From Lyophyllum atratum (Eukaryota; Basidiomycota; Agaricomycetes; Agaricales; Lyophyllaceae), in NCBI GenBank assembly GCA_014905825.1, contig JACGCN010000004.1:2232001-2296000 (forward strand): a stretch of 64,000 nucleotides of DNA. The letters are read 5' to 3'. The position numbers were made by a program, and so were the translations under genes. Below the pieces are notes generated by a model. The model was not told the DNA's origin and did not search any database. It worked only from the letters and a program-made list of their open reading frames with translations. Shown piece by piece: positions 44,220 to 55,840 of this stretch; within the stretch, counting starts at the first letter, position 1; each line of letters starts with the position of its first letter.

Positions 44220-44677
44220 ATTGACAAGTCCGAAAGTGGATTGCGTCCCGAATTCAAATCAACCAGGTGGGAAAAGCGAGCATTACATAATCAATGGTAC
44301 AGACGACGCAATCACGTGAGGTCACGCGTTTTCTTCATTTTTTGGGTACCTCTATAAATAGATTTCAAAAATTCGCAAAACTTTTCCACCCAAATGACTT
44401 TGTATAACCTCAATCTATAAATAGATCTCGGAATCCTTTGCTGACACAATCAAGTAAACAGGGTAAGCTTCGCCATGTTTACTTCCCGAAACTTCTGTAA
44501 TACACACAGGGGTAGATTTCAGACGCCGAGTCAGTCAGATGTCCGCATCTCGACCTGCCTGCCATAATCAATTGAATGGCCGCGTGATGGAAGTAACCTT
44601 AAGTGAATAAATACCACAGAGCTGGCAAGCAGCGCCATTCTCTACATTCATTCTTTGCCTAGTTGCCACTGTCAGCC
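44220..44677. other. Upstream region of the PPPDE-like gene
   Basis: No ORF. CTATAAATAGAT occurs twice, near 44351 and 44416, and a weaker AATAAATACC is near 44607. Any of these could be a TATA element; the closest to the ATG at 44678 is the last. Confidence 0.4.
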
Positions 44678-45803
44678 ATGCGGTCGTTGCCCACCATGCC
44701 TAAGCTGCCCACCATGCCGTCGTTGCCTACTATGCCATCGTTGCCTACGGTGCAATCATTGCCAAAACAGATGCGGTCATTGCCAACGAAAATGCCGTTG
44801 TTATCCGAAGCCGTACAATTATCGTCGACCATGCAATCCTTGCAGTCACGTATACCGTCACGGTGGCGTCAAGCGCCGAAGTCTGAGTCGACACCAGAAG
44901 GCACGCAATTGGAGCAGGAGGTCGCAGGGACAGAGCCTGAGGCAGACAAGGAATTAGGGCCTGGGACGGGTGAGGAGAAGCCTGAGATAGACGAGGAGCC
45001 CGAGATTGATGAGGAGTCCGTGATATACGAGGAGCCCGAGATGGACGAGCAGGAAGTGCCTGGAACAGACGAGGAAGCGGAGGAGGAGGAGGACACGGAC
45101 ACGGAGACGGAAGAGGGCGTCCAGAAGGAGGACACGGAACAAAAGGAGAACGAGGAGGAGAGTGACAAGAAGAAAGATGACAAAGGGCTAGGCGAGCAGG
45201 ACCCGGAGCTACTGGTACCGTCTCTGTCATACAGACCATACCAAGGTCGACGAAAGAGCTCTTACTCGTCGATCGACTCGGAGGGTGGGGAGCGAGTTGT
45301 CTTTCTCGCGACGAGGAATGTAGAGTCGAAGCTCCTTCGCTTGGCGGGTATCGCACCCGGGGTCGACGCCACGCACTGGGCATTGGTGATCGAGAACGTT
45401 TACTACCAACTCGATTACTCCAGGGAAAAGGGTATGATATATCTTTCTCATAAACGCTTCAAAAAGTGGAGGGTCTACACGAAGATTGGGGTAACGAAGC
45501 TGGGACATACTGATATAAAGCAACAAGGTAGGTTTCGATGTTGTCTGACGATCTATGTCTGGCGTATCTAATCGCGTTACAGCTGAAGCTCTTATAGCAA
45601 CCATGCAAGGGCTTGGGGACTATAACGTGTTCATCAATAGTTGCCAAGAGTTTGCCAGACAGCTTTCGAAAGGAATTTCGCATACCCATCACTGGCCACC
45701 AGCTATAAAACTCCGTCGCGAGCTAAAAGCCGGAGTAGGGCATGCGCTGGAAAAGGCGGCGCCGTTCGTGCCAAAGGCGATGAAAGGGTTGGCCGCATCC
45801 TAG
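44678..45803 (+). CDS. Acidic protein with a C-terminal PPPDE/LRAT-like (permuted papain fold) domain
   Basis: Exons 44678-45527 and 45583-45803 give 356 aa. Residues 1-40 repeat a short (S/K)LPTMP-like motif. Residues about 70-190 are strongly acidic (EEKPEIDEEPEIDEES, DEEAEEEEDTDTETEE). The C-terminal third has a domain pattern H-x-A-L (DATHWALVIENVYYQLDY) followed about 75 residues later by a Cys motif (YNVFINSCQEFARQL). That His-then-Cys order, with N/S-C-x-x-F, is how PPPDE (DeSI) and related permuted papain-fold hydrolases place their dyad. This is a motif reading, not a database hit. If active it could be a deSUMOylase/deubiquitinase or lipid acyl hydrolase. The start is the first ATG; an upstream TTG in frame was ignored. 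Confidence 0.72.
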
Positions 45804-47200
45804 GCTTTCCCACCATGACTGTTCTTTCGATTTGCTATGCACTAATCGTTACTTGGATCGTCCTTGATACCGCTCGCCGTACGCCCCCCTGGGGCCTTCT
45901 TCACTCTTGTTTATTTTATGCTTGCTTACCCACTGCTGATTTTTGAGTGACTGGCTTCAGCAACAAGCCCTTGGGACGCTAGGCTGTTACAACTGTCCGT
46001 CAGAGTGGCTTTCGCTAAATTGATACTCCCTTTTACCATAATGGAAAAGCGTGGACTGGACTCTTTGATATCCTCATTCCAGCCGAGGAGGTTAAGACTA
46101 AGGCCGGAAGCGCCGAGCATACGAAGGATGGGCGAGGGGAAGAAACATGATGAGCCGCGCCAGCATGGCGTGAAGCCCGTTCCCATGAATGCATTGTAAG
46201 CTGGTTCATGCACCAAGTGAGTGATGAGGGAGTGGTCATCGCCAGGGGGCCATCTGTGGGGCTCGGTCTGAGTAAGTACTGTACAAGTTGGACATCAAAA
46301 CACGAAACAAGTCGCACATACCCTTTCGGCATTGATATTGTCCTCCAGTTCCATCCAACAGTTCCCAGTTCGTATTCATTTAGGGGTATCACGGTTGTCC
46401 CTTGCCAGCTAACATCGTCATCGGGCTGGAAGGAAGCGGGCGCCGTGCTAACCAAACCGAAAGATCTGCCAATTACTTATCACTAAACATTGTAACAATG
46501 AAAGGGCAAATACAGGGACTTGCCTTCCACAAATGAAATGAAAAAGACAGCACTATGACGCAGAGCAAATATTTATAGTCAGAGATACATAGGAAAGCCA
46601 GTTCGCGGCTGAAGCGCTGAAGCGTGAACACCGTGTCGTGCTTGAAAGGAAGGGAAAACAATCACATGACTGTGTCCTTTCTTGATGGTGAACCTCACTC
46701 GATTTCCCCGAAATTATTGGCTACGAGCATGGGCCGACGATACAGACTTCCACCCTGATACATATCGCTTCAGGTCAACAATACCACCCGCAATGCCTCA
46801 CTCCCTTTCGCCTGTCAATTTCGGCACTCGGAACATACTCTCACGTATCACGTCCGTCGTCCAGCCTCACGGAGATTCGTATAGACGCCCTGTGGCTTTT
46901 GCATCCCATGGAATCTCAGATCATCGATACAGCTGTCACTCCGTCTCTTTGATATCACCGTCGTGGAGAAGGACATGCCTTGGATATTTTTATAGGTAAC
47001 GTAAACATCAAGCCATCGATTAGGGCAAAACTGGCCATGGCTTGCGTTATTAACACCGAAGACCATCGAAGGCAAGCTGGATGTCCCCCTCTCCAGGGCC
47101 CCCCTCCCAACATAAAGCATCTCTCAGCTGCACCAAGTAAAGCACCTCTCAGCTGCACCAAGCTACACCCTGCACCTCCACGCAGCAGACTCTCGCAGAT
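45804..47200. other. Unassigned region
   Basis: Multiple short minus-strand frames with hydrophobic stretches (for example 46473-46661, YKYLLCVIVLSFSFHLW) could be exons of a decayed membrane-protein gene, but I could not chain them. Near the right end GCACCTCTCAGCTGCACCAAG is tandemly repeated imperfectly (about 47117-47162). Confidence 0.35.
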
Positions 47201-48052
47201 ATGAACGCCGTTAAGAGACCGTCTCCATCAGCCATGACAGAAGAGGCCAGCCCTTCTCACGACAGTCGTTCCGACACTTCCAGCCACGCGTCGCCCACGG
47301 ATTACCCTCAAATTGAGGTCTTGAGCAAGGGATTTGATCTCTTAGCGCTCGCGGTGTGTATTTGCGTCCTAGTTGACGGCGCTTACAATTTATCGATCCG
47401 TAGCTGACTCTTGCTTGAAATGTAGGCGACATTCATTTCAGCCGTCCAAGCACAGGTCATGACCATAACCGTCGGCATCCCCGCTGCCGAAGAAACCATC
47501 TCAATCCGCACCATCAATTCGTTCTTTCTCGGTGGACTTGTTCTGGATCTCATGTCGGCCACCCTGGCATTTCTCACCTCGCGCTGGCTACAGCGGCTTA
47601 CAGACGAAGAGAAGAAGTTTTTTGAAGAAGAACTCCAGAAGGTTAAGGCGGAAAGGCAACGGAAGATGAAGGTTCGCGCTGTAGAGCGTGAAACCCTCCT
47701 CAAGGAAACACAGGACCAGTCCGTCGACACGACCCACAAAACACGTCCCCATGCGAAACCGAGCGAGCGCGGCCATTCAAGCCTCTACGACCGGTTGCAC
47801 TCAGCCTTCCTCGCCTGGTTGAGCTTGTCACTCTTTGTACCCATGCCCCTCCTTGTTTTCGGCGTGCTCTGCATGATCTGCGGTCTCTATGTGTACGCAT
47901 GGACCCTGCATTCTTGGATCGTGGCCACCGTCTTCACCGTCGCCGGTGTCGTTACTCTTCCATTCCTGGTTGGAGTATTCCTCATTGGCCAGGAGGCGCA
48001 TAGGCGCCGAAACATCATCGGTCGTCTTAGCAAGATGCAGGGTGATTGGTAA
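47201..48052 (+). CDS. Four-helix membrane protein with central coiled coil, unknown function
   Basis: Exons 47201-47353 and 47426-48052 give 259 aa. A Ser-rich N-terminal tail (about 40 aa) precedes two hydrophobic segments (FDLLALAATFISAVQAQVM; FFLGGLVLDLMSATLAFLTS). A charged helical segment likely to be a coiled coil follows (LTDEEKKFFEEELQKVKAER). The C-terminal half has two or three TM helices (FLAWLSLSLFVPMPLLVFGV, ICGLYVYAW, ATVFTVAGVVTLPFLVGVF) and ends in a basic tail. The overall pattern recalls lineage-specific basidiomycete membrane proteins, many of unknown role. I recognise no named family. Confidence 0.7.
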
Positions 48053-50118
48053 CCCAAGGTGTGTCCGATATCTCGTGGTTTGGGGCAAGATAGTAGACGA
48101 GACAGTATTCAATGTAGCCTTGCAGAAACTCTCTTGCATTGGCTTCCTGCCCTTACCGTCCATTGCATAAGTTTAGTGTTTCCTCGTCGCTCTTTACGTC
48201 TTGCCTGAGTAATGTTTTCCCTACCTTATTTATCTCAGACATTCTTCCCTGGTAACCTTACTAGGAGCATTCTTAGGATTAGACCGGGATAAGGATCATA
48301 TTCCTGCTTCAGGCACCAGGCATTCGAACATGATGCGAGTTGGTGCGTTCCGCTCAGGTTCCACTTCCATTGGCAGAAGCGTAGCAAGGACCCGTGGAGA
48401 TCGGCCGGGTGCCTGTTCTGCATCCGGGAGATAAACAGGGTCCCTGCAATACATTCTTCATGTCATGGATACCCTATCTGTGATCTGGTATGTTAATTTG
48501 TCGCGAAGTGGTCGGTGGCTAATGTCTTGAAGACTTGTAAGTTAGTAGTTGTAACCGCCATTACTGCGGATTTGAGAGTTGTAAGCCCTACCTTCTCATC
48601 GAGCTATGTGCACTTAAAAATTGGAAGGGATAATGTATGTTATCAGTTATTCCGAAGTCACTGCAGTAATCACCCGTCCTGTGGGATTCCAGGTGACTAG
48701 ATGTTGAGCGTCAATGTGACATCGAGCTTCCCGTCTTCCTGTCAGCGAATTCAGTAAAACACTTCTCAAGCACTTCTCCGCTTGTCAAACCGGCAAGTCA
48801 TAAATCCGGAGATAAACTTAGAGAGCTTCTTGAACAAGTACTACCGATCGCGTTCCACTTGTGTTTTGAAGTTAAAGTTACGTGTTTATGGAGGGCTCCA
48901 CGATTGTCTTCGAACCTGGAACGGTAGGTAAATCTCGGAAACACAGTAAAGCCGGATGGACTGATTGTCTACCTATCCATACGGATAGACTATCTAGTGC
49001 TCGATAAGATATTCCATGAATAAAGAGGAGTTACCTGACAGAAATACGAAACTCACAGCACATGTGAAAGGAGATCTGGGGGTCACATTATTTCACGGAC
49101 ACTAGGTGCACATGCTTAAGATACGCCAGACAAGAACGACCAGCTTCAGTACTCACACTTCCCGATAATGTTGAGTCACTTGGGAAACAGTAGCAGGACG
49201 GCTATGCGTAAGTCCCAGATACCAAGGCCATAGGGAAACCAAGAGGCCTAATGCGAGAGACTCCGCCTGCTACTGGGAGGATTGGCCGAAGGGAAAGGAC
49301 CAGAGAGTGCAGAGAGTGAACGGTGAGTGAGGTCATATGAAGACGCGTGGAAGCTGCCAGTTAGTCAATCGACGTAGGTCAACTGAGCATGCTAACTGCG
49401 AAGTCAGCCTTGCCTGTAAATATCTGTGTGTGTGTGTGCCGCCGGTCTCCCGTCTGTCGCAGTAGGTGTGAAGAGCGCGGGCCCATTCGGTCAAGTCGGC
49501 GCGGCGAAATTGTGACGGTTGGAGAGGTTTTCCAAGTGCTTCATGTAGGAGATCTAAGGAACGGGCGCATTCATTCATGATATCTATGAGTTAGATTGTT
49601 ACCAATGTGCGTCTGCAAAGATAAGGGTCTCCACAGCAGCAGCAAGAGTGAGATATACGATCAACCTTGGAAGAACAGGGGTGTATTAGCCCGTAGAACA
49701 GGCTGGTGAGGTGCCATAAAAAGCATGCAACATGATACGGCTGTGCACAGATAAGGCATGAGTCGTCGTTGGGTAAGAGGGCTAAGAAGATACCATATGG
49801 ATAGCATGAAATTGGAAGGCAAGTCCTCCCTTCAGGAGAGCGCTCTGTGTTCAGAGTTGTACGCAGGAGTTGAAAGGAATCGAGTCCGGCCCGGGTTATT
49901 ATACTATTCCAAAAAGGTGATTGGTAGCCTTGGCCACCTTGTATGAACAGGCATCATTTATTACGCCCGGCAACTCCGCACTGTATGCTGAACTGCACGC
50001 CGCCCATGACTCAAGGGCCTGTACACAGATACATATGCCGACCCATTCTCCAGTGTTCCTCGCTTCCCCTCCTCCCTACCCACATTGACCTTATACCCAC
50101 GACAACAACCCGTGACTC
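48053..50118. other. Unassigned region
   Basis: About 2 kb with no convincing gene. A minus-strand frame at 49333-49578 (MNECARSLDLLHEALGKPL) looks protein-like and could be a first exon, but no continuation was found. 50000-50118 is CT-rich and serves as promoter or leader of the lipase. Confidence 0.4.
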
Positions 50119-51264
50119 ATGCTCAAAGGCCTAATCGCAGCGATCCGGGGCTATAATCCTACGTCGGAGGACGAGCGGCGCGTATACGAAGCAGAGAAAG
50201 AGAACAATTTCCGCTGGGTTTCACAGGTCTTCGCCCCCCGTGCGCCGTTTACACTCACAGCAGCCAACCTCATCCAAGACGTCGCTCTTCAGAATGAGCT
50301 CTCAGAGATAGGCCAGTTCGCTGAAGTAGCTCATGGCTCGTTCAACCCGACGTTCATATGGAAACATATGCCTAACTTATCAGCGCCTGGCTATCCTCTT
50401 GAACAGTATACCGCATTGTCGGGATCGCGCCTATGTTCGGAGTCCGCTTTTCACGGTGCATTCGCAGATCTCCAAGGTTACATCGCACACCGTCCTGATA
50501 AAGGGCAGCTTGTAGTGGCGTTCTCTGGGACGTCTTCGCTTACTCAAGCATTGCAAAGTTTGAAGTTCCCCATGGTTCCACATCCAAGCGGCACCGGAAG
50601 AGTGCATTCGGGATTTTGGAGGATGTACTCGGGAATCCGGACTACTGCCCTTTCCCAGCTTTCCGAGGCTTTAAAGTCACCTGGCGTGACAGAAGTCGTC
50701 TTCACAGGTCATAGCATGGGGGCTGTGATAAGCTACTTGTTCTGCCTCGATGTCCTCGAAGGCAAATCGGACTTAGACCCTGAGAAGTACTCCGGAAGAT
50801 TCAAGGTCGTAGCTTTCGGAGCTCCAAGGGTCGGCGACGAAGCGTTTGCACGACGCTGGTCTGAGTTGACTAGCAAATATAATGTCGTCGAACATTCTGT
50901 GAGGAACTATAGAGACGGTGAGCCCTCAAATCCGGGAACCCGTCACGCAATGAGCTCTGACCCACATTTGATGCCAGGCGTTCCATCACTTCCTCCCCAA
51001 AGTCTGGGCTATCGTCACCTATCTGGCAATCCGCTTTACCTCGCACATGGTCATCTCTGGTCTATTCCGCCAGCACAGTCTGAGTACTCGCTATTCACGT
51101 GTGACACCACCACGATCAGAAATATGGTTGATCCTTTCCCGTTCGGGGGTCACAACTATTACAGCGGGAGAGATATGGAGCTGCTACAGAGACAAATGAA
51201 GTGGTTCGGACCATACATGGAGGCTGAGAAGTGGGATGTTTTAAAGAAGCGCAGCTGCGGTTAG
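50119..51264 (+). CDS. Class 3 (fungal lipase-type) alpha/beta hydrolase
   Basis: Intronless 381-aa frame. Probable triacylglycerol or phospholipid acyl hydrolase. The nucleophile elbow VVFTGHSMGAV gives Ser in G-H-S-M-G at about residue 200. Upstream, LVVAFSGTSSL matches the conserved strand preceding the oxyanion position. Downstream, VVAFGAPRVGDEAFA is a family hallmark, VRNYRDGEPSN supplies a likely catalytic Asp, and DPFPFGGHNYYSG a likely catalytic His. No signal peptide or TM helix is apparent, so it is probably intracellular, unlike secreted digestive lipases. The N-terminal 60 residues (helical, charged) resemble those of intracellular basidiomycete class 3 lipases. Substrate is not deducible. 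Confidence 0.9.
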   Translation: MLKGLIAAIRGYNPTSEDERRVYEAEKENNFRWVSQVFAPRAPFTLTAANLIQDVALQNELSEIGQFAEVAHGSFNPTFIWKHMPNLSAPGYPLEQYTALSGSRLCSESAFHGAFADLQGYIAHRPDKGQLVVAFSGTSSLTQALQSLKFPMVPHPSGTGRVHSGFWRMYSGIRTTALSQLSEALKSPGVTEVVFTGHSMGAVISYLFCLDVLEGKSDLDPEKYSGRFKVVAFGAPRVGDEAFARRWSELTSKYNVVEHSVRNYRDGEPSNPGTRHAMSSDPHLMPGVPSLPPQSLGYRHLSGNPLYLAHGHLWSIPPAQSEYSLFTCDTTTIRNMVDPFPFGGHNYYSGRDMELLQRQMKWFGPYMEAEKWDVLKKRSCG

Positions 51265-51753
51265 AGGAAGAGGCCGGCTCGCGGGATGACGTGACTGGTA
51301 AGCCCAGTCCTCGTTTGGTTCGTCTTTTTTCTCCCAGTACTAGTTCCATCTATATCCCGCATGCAGCTTTTGAAGATCTTACCGCCTATACATAGATATC
51401 TTGATCTGACAACGATGCACGCGGGAGCTCACTGAGAGATGAATCTGGAACTCGGTCAATCTGGGTCGAAGATATATCCTGCCCAGCTACATAACTGAGT
51501 CATAGTATAGGTGCTTAGTGTATGAGAGGCTATTTAGTCAAACAGATAAGAAAAGGGTATAACTCGCTCACCTCTGATCTTAGCGTTCAACATTGTCCGG
51601 TTAAGTAAACAAGCTCTCAGCCCTCTTCAGTAGATCCACGGTACCGCACGGCAACAAAGATCGGGAATGTGTCGCCGTGAATACCGGGTGGGTCCTGATA
51701 AGCAACCGCAAAAGCAAGCCCAACAAAACGATAAATATCGAACAGTCTCAGCA
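51265..51753. other. Convergent 3' region
   Basis: 3' flanks of the lipase and the sugar transporter; nothing recognised. Confidence 0.5.
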
Positions 51754-54474
51754 CTATTCTCTAGTCCGCCTATCCCTATATCCGGTCTCTCTAGAGTCGT
51801 TTGTATCCTCAGAGTTCAACGGCGCAAGCTCTTCCTCCTCAATTGGGCGGTACGACGAGCCCTCAGGTACTCCATATTGGAACAATCGACCTAGCCACCC
51901 CGAGTCAGTTGGCCTTCCCGTTTGTACGGGCTTCGGAGGATAAACGCTTGGTTCTGTCCGTGAACTGGATATAAAAGGCGTGCGAGGTGAATATGTGCTC
52001 ATATCTTGGTCTTGCGTGTCGGGTGCTGGAGAGAGAGGTCGCGTCAACACAGGTGCAGGACTGCTACTTTTGGAATGGCACTCACTTTCGCCGAACACCG
52101 TGTCCATCTCTTCTAAAGGCACTCCTTTTGTTTCGGGATACACTGTAAAGATTTGAGAACCCAACAGACAAGGTCGATTAAATAGTAACCGACAGAAATA
52201 CACTGCCGTGAAACGTCTAAAGTCAGGGTCTGTCCCGCAACGGCACGGAGAAAGCTCACCCAGTACAAAGCTGCAGACGCAGAAGAAGGCGTGCATAAAG
52301 TACAATCTCCAGTGGATTACATCCTGCAGCCATGGTGTGCCAGCTCCGACAATATAGTTGAACGCCCAGTTAGTGCACGTGGACAGAGAAACACCCTTTG
52401 CGCGAACGGAAAGAGGCATAATCTACGGTCACGACCTTCAGCGGGGAACCAAAGTCTCATAGAGAGGAACCGACCTCTGGAGGGTATAGCCATGGTATCG
52501 GGCCCCAACTGAAACGGTTATCAGCATTTGCAATGAAGGGTCAAGTACGTTCGAGATACCTGTATCCGAAAGCTGCGTTATAAACAATCACCGAAACGAC
52601 AACTGCGTTCGGTGTCCAAGCAACGTCGAGGAACATCCAAAAGCCGGTGGCACACAATGCCAGTGACATCTGAACACTCAAACATGAGCCGGATTTGGGT
52701 GAATGAAAGAAGACGGCACATACGACGCCTGCGCCAGATAATAGAATTGGACGTCGACCCCAGCGATCAACGAGATACCATCTATTACTGTGTCAGGTGG
52801 CCTCAAAACGGACCAGCACTGAATACTTACGGAGGTAAAGTGCTCAGAAGATAAATTATGGCGTTGACGCCTGTCATTAGGATCGCTTGTCGACCGACCC
52901 AGCCAGCCTCTGGGTAGAAAGTCAATGTACCGCAGTATGAAGATTGTAGACATGAGACATACGTTCAAACACTCGAGCTAGTGCATGAGGAGAATGAGGA
53001 AGAATCATAGGCATACGTTGTAGAGAACGTACGAGCATAGTATGATATTACTGGGGTCGGTTCCAATTTCAGTCCCCAAGCTCGCTAAGGTGTAAATGTA
53101 TCTTACCGTTGATACCGTTCTGTCCAGCGTGTCAGAACGATTTGGGAATGGCACAATGAGAACACTCACTAGTTGGGCGAAGGCTTGCGACGACATAGCC
53201 AAGAGTACTCTCCGTTTATATTTCCTCCACATCATGCTATATGACCGCCCCTCGCCAGTTCGGCGCTGAGCCGCAAATTCCATCAGCGGCATTTACGAGA
53301 ACAGCAACGACACTTAGTCTCACCTCTAGCAGGACCTTGTCTTTGATTTCATGAAATTCCGCTTTAGCAACTGGATCATCCATGTCCCCGCCATGCAAAT
53401 CGGCGAGGACGCGCATTCCGTCCTCATCTTTGTCGTTGTCTATGAGCCAGCTTGCATCTACCGTAAGGACTTAAATAGACGGATGGCCAGGACGTCAAAC
53501 TCACCGCGGGCTCTCCGGCATCATCAAGGATCCTGCTGCGAGAACCGCACCAATAAGGCATTGCAAAGATAGAGGTATGCGCCAAGCGAGGTTAGAATCA
53601 ATGAAGGAACAGAAATAGTCGGTCCACTAGATGTTGATATCACTTGGCGAGCGCAGCAATCGAAAGAACCAGCGCAACGTACCACAGAAAATGCGTATCC
53701 AAAGACGTTCCCTGTGAACTCTGCACAGGCCAACGCGCCCCTCTGAAGAAGCATCTTGAGAAATAGGTTCTACGTGACTCAAGGAAACCCACATGATTCG
53801 GGGGCGATATTTCACTCTGGTATATGGGCACAATTGTCCTGTCGCGTCCTGATAAGGTGTATGCGTTTCGAAAGAGAATAAGCAACTCACGACAGAAGCC
53901 CGACACCGAACCCGCTGACGACGCGCCCGACCACCATCGTTCCAAAACCACCGGTAAACGTTTGGATGGCTCCGCCTATCGTGAACACCACGCCCCCTAT
54001 GAATAGCGTGCCTCTCCGTCCAATCACGTCTCCAACGCGACCCGCAGCAATTGATGTTACTAAGAGAGAGCCAGTTGTAATCAATCTCGAGCATATTCGA
54101 GGACAGGAGCACGACACATACCAAACGCGCCAATTTCTAGTACAGCGACCATCGTTCCGACTTCGATAGGGCCTGGCGCGTTGAAGTATTTGATGAAATG
54201 AGGACCAGTGATTATGCCCGACATGACTCTGAAAACACGTCAGTAAACTCGCCACGAGATCGCGATTAGAGGTAGTACCCCTGGTCATAGCCGAACTAGA
54301 GGACTCGTATGAGCAAGACATAGCATGCCAACCTTAACAACGTACAAGGAACACGCCAAGGCTGGCAAATATGGATATAGAGTACAACAAAGAGGCGCCA
54401 ACCAGCCCCCGGCGAGGCTTTGGGTATGTTGGCGCGTACATGGCTGGTGGCGGTGAGCAGTAGGCATGCCCCAT
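51754..54474 (-). CDS. MFS sugar (hexose) transporter
   Basis: Proton-coupled or facilitative sugar uptake at the plasma membrane. The ATG at 54474 opens MGHAYCSPPPAMYAPTY. TM1 ends with FASLGVFLFGYDQG, joined by an intron to VMSGIITGPHFIKYFN, a hallmark of fungal sugar porters. Next come GRVGDVIGRRGTLFIGG (loop 2-3 motif), YQSEISPP and LACAEFTGN. A central loop has DMDDPVAKAEFHEIKD, and the C-terminal motif is YPETKGVPLEEMDTVFGE. About ten short introns break the gene. The C-terminal cytosolic tail of about 110 residues is Ser/Pro-rich and ends at 51754. Direction is convergent with the lipase. Family is firm; the specific sugar is unknown. Confidence 0.9.
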
Positions 54475-54694
54475 GGTGACGCGCTTAGCGGTGGGGAAAC
54501 ATTTCCCACGGAACTCAGGAGTCGATAAGCCATGACACGCGAAAACAAAATGCTTGTCGCATCAACAAAATGGGAATAGTACACAAGCAATTCTAACTCT
54601 ACGTAGTACAGACTCGTCAAGAGGGTAACCAATAAATAAAACAGTTCTCGACGCCTGGTCAAAAATCACTGCACCGCCCGCCCGCCAGCGTCGT

Positions 54695-55840
54695 TTACTG
54701 CGTGATCGTGAACTTCAGCTTATCACCATCCATCGTACAGCTGATCTTCTCCATGTTGTCGATAAGGTAGTGCGCACCACAGTGCTCGATCTGCGACCGC
54801 TCGTGACTCGTGCACACAGCGACGACGATCGCTCCGCTGGCCACGCCCGCGCGGATGCCACTCGGGGAGTCTTCGAACACAACGCAGTCGCGGGCGTCGT
54901 ATCCGAGGTCCTTGGCGGCAAGGAGGAATGGGTCGGGATCGGGCTTTCCCCGCTTCAGCCGCTTGTCGTCGGCGGTGACCGTGACGGGAGGAGGGGTGAT
55001 GCCAACGCGGGTCATGCAGCCATACGCTATGGGACGAAAAAGGTCAGCATTGTAAGGGGGGTATAACCTGCGGAACGTACCATATGTTCGTGCACCCGAG
55101 GTCGCGACGGCGTATCGGCCAGACGGTATGGATCTTATTAACCTCTTCACCCCAGGGAGGATCTGCACTGAACGATCAACGTTCGCCGCTTCTACTCTCC
55201 AGGCCTCCACAGCGTGCTTCTCCGTCTCGCCATCGAGTAGATGGTACTCCCCAACACGATCCTCACCATCGTCGTCGTCGTCTTCGTCGACGACTCGTGC
55301 CTCATGCTGGGGTACACGAGTCATCCTCAGCATATTGCTGAGACGGCTCGCAAAGGATGCAAATGACGGCCGCCGTGGAAGGGACATTGAGTTCTGGCGG
55401 GACTGTGGCGCAGAGCTTCCAGGAGTAAGGGATGGGGTGGCGGCGCCAGAGGAGGTAGCGTATGGTGTGGTAGTGCCTGACTGGGCTCGTGACGCAGGTT
55501 GCGAGCCGGGGCCGTGGAGGTTATACGCATCCGCGAAATAAAGTATCGTATTTTCGAACTTTGCGACCTCCTCGTCTATCTCGTCGGTGTTGATGTCGGG
55601 CTTGAAATGCTTGAGGTTGTCGACGGCGCGTTTGCCGTGTGTGGCGGCGATGACGTGCTTGGGGTCCAGCCCAAGGTCCTGGGCAACCTTGGCCCAGGCA
55701 GCCTCAACTGCGGCGATAGAGTCCGTCAAAGTACCGTCCTAGATGGGAAGATGATGAATGAACGTTCTCGAAGAATGAACTGGCATTGGATTTACCATGT
55801 CAAATAGTACGGCATCGCGGTGGAAAGTTTGAACGGACAT
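54695..55840 (-). CDS. HAD-family sugar/glycerol phosphatase (GPP/DOG type)
   Basis: Exons 55840-55796, 55738-55081 and 55026-54695 give 344 aa. Motif I is DAVLFDMDGTLTDS, split by the first intron. Motif II is VATSGARTY, motif III KRGKPDPDPF and motif IV VVFEDSPSGIRAGVASG. This set and the order match yeast Gpp1/Dog1, which dephosphorylate glycerol 3-phosphate or 2-deoxyglucose 6-phosphate. Unusual: between the cap segment (KFENTILYFADAYN) and LPGVKRLI there is an insert of about 110 residues, Ser/Thr/Pro-rich then acidic (DEDDDDDGEDR). Yeast homologues are about 250 aa and lack it. The insert is likely disordered and lies in the cap, so it may be regulatory. The exact substrate is not deducible. 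Confidence 0.88.
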
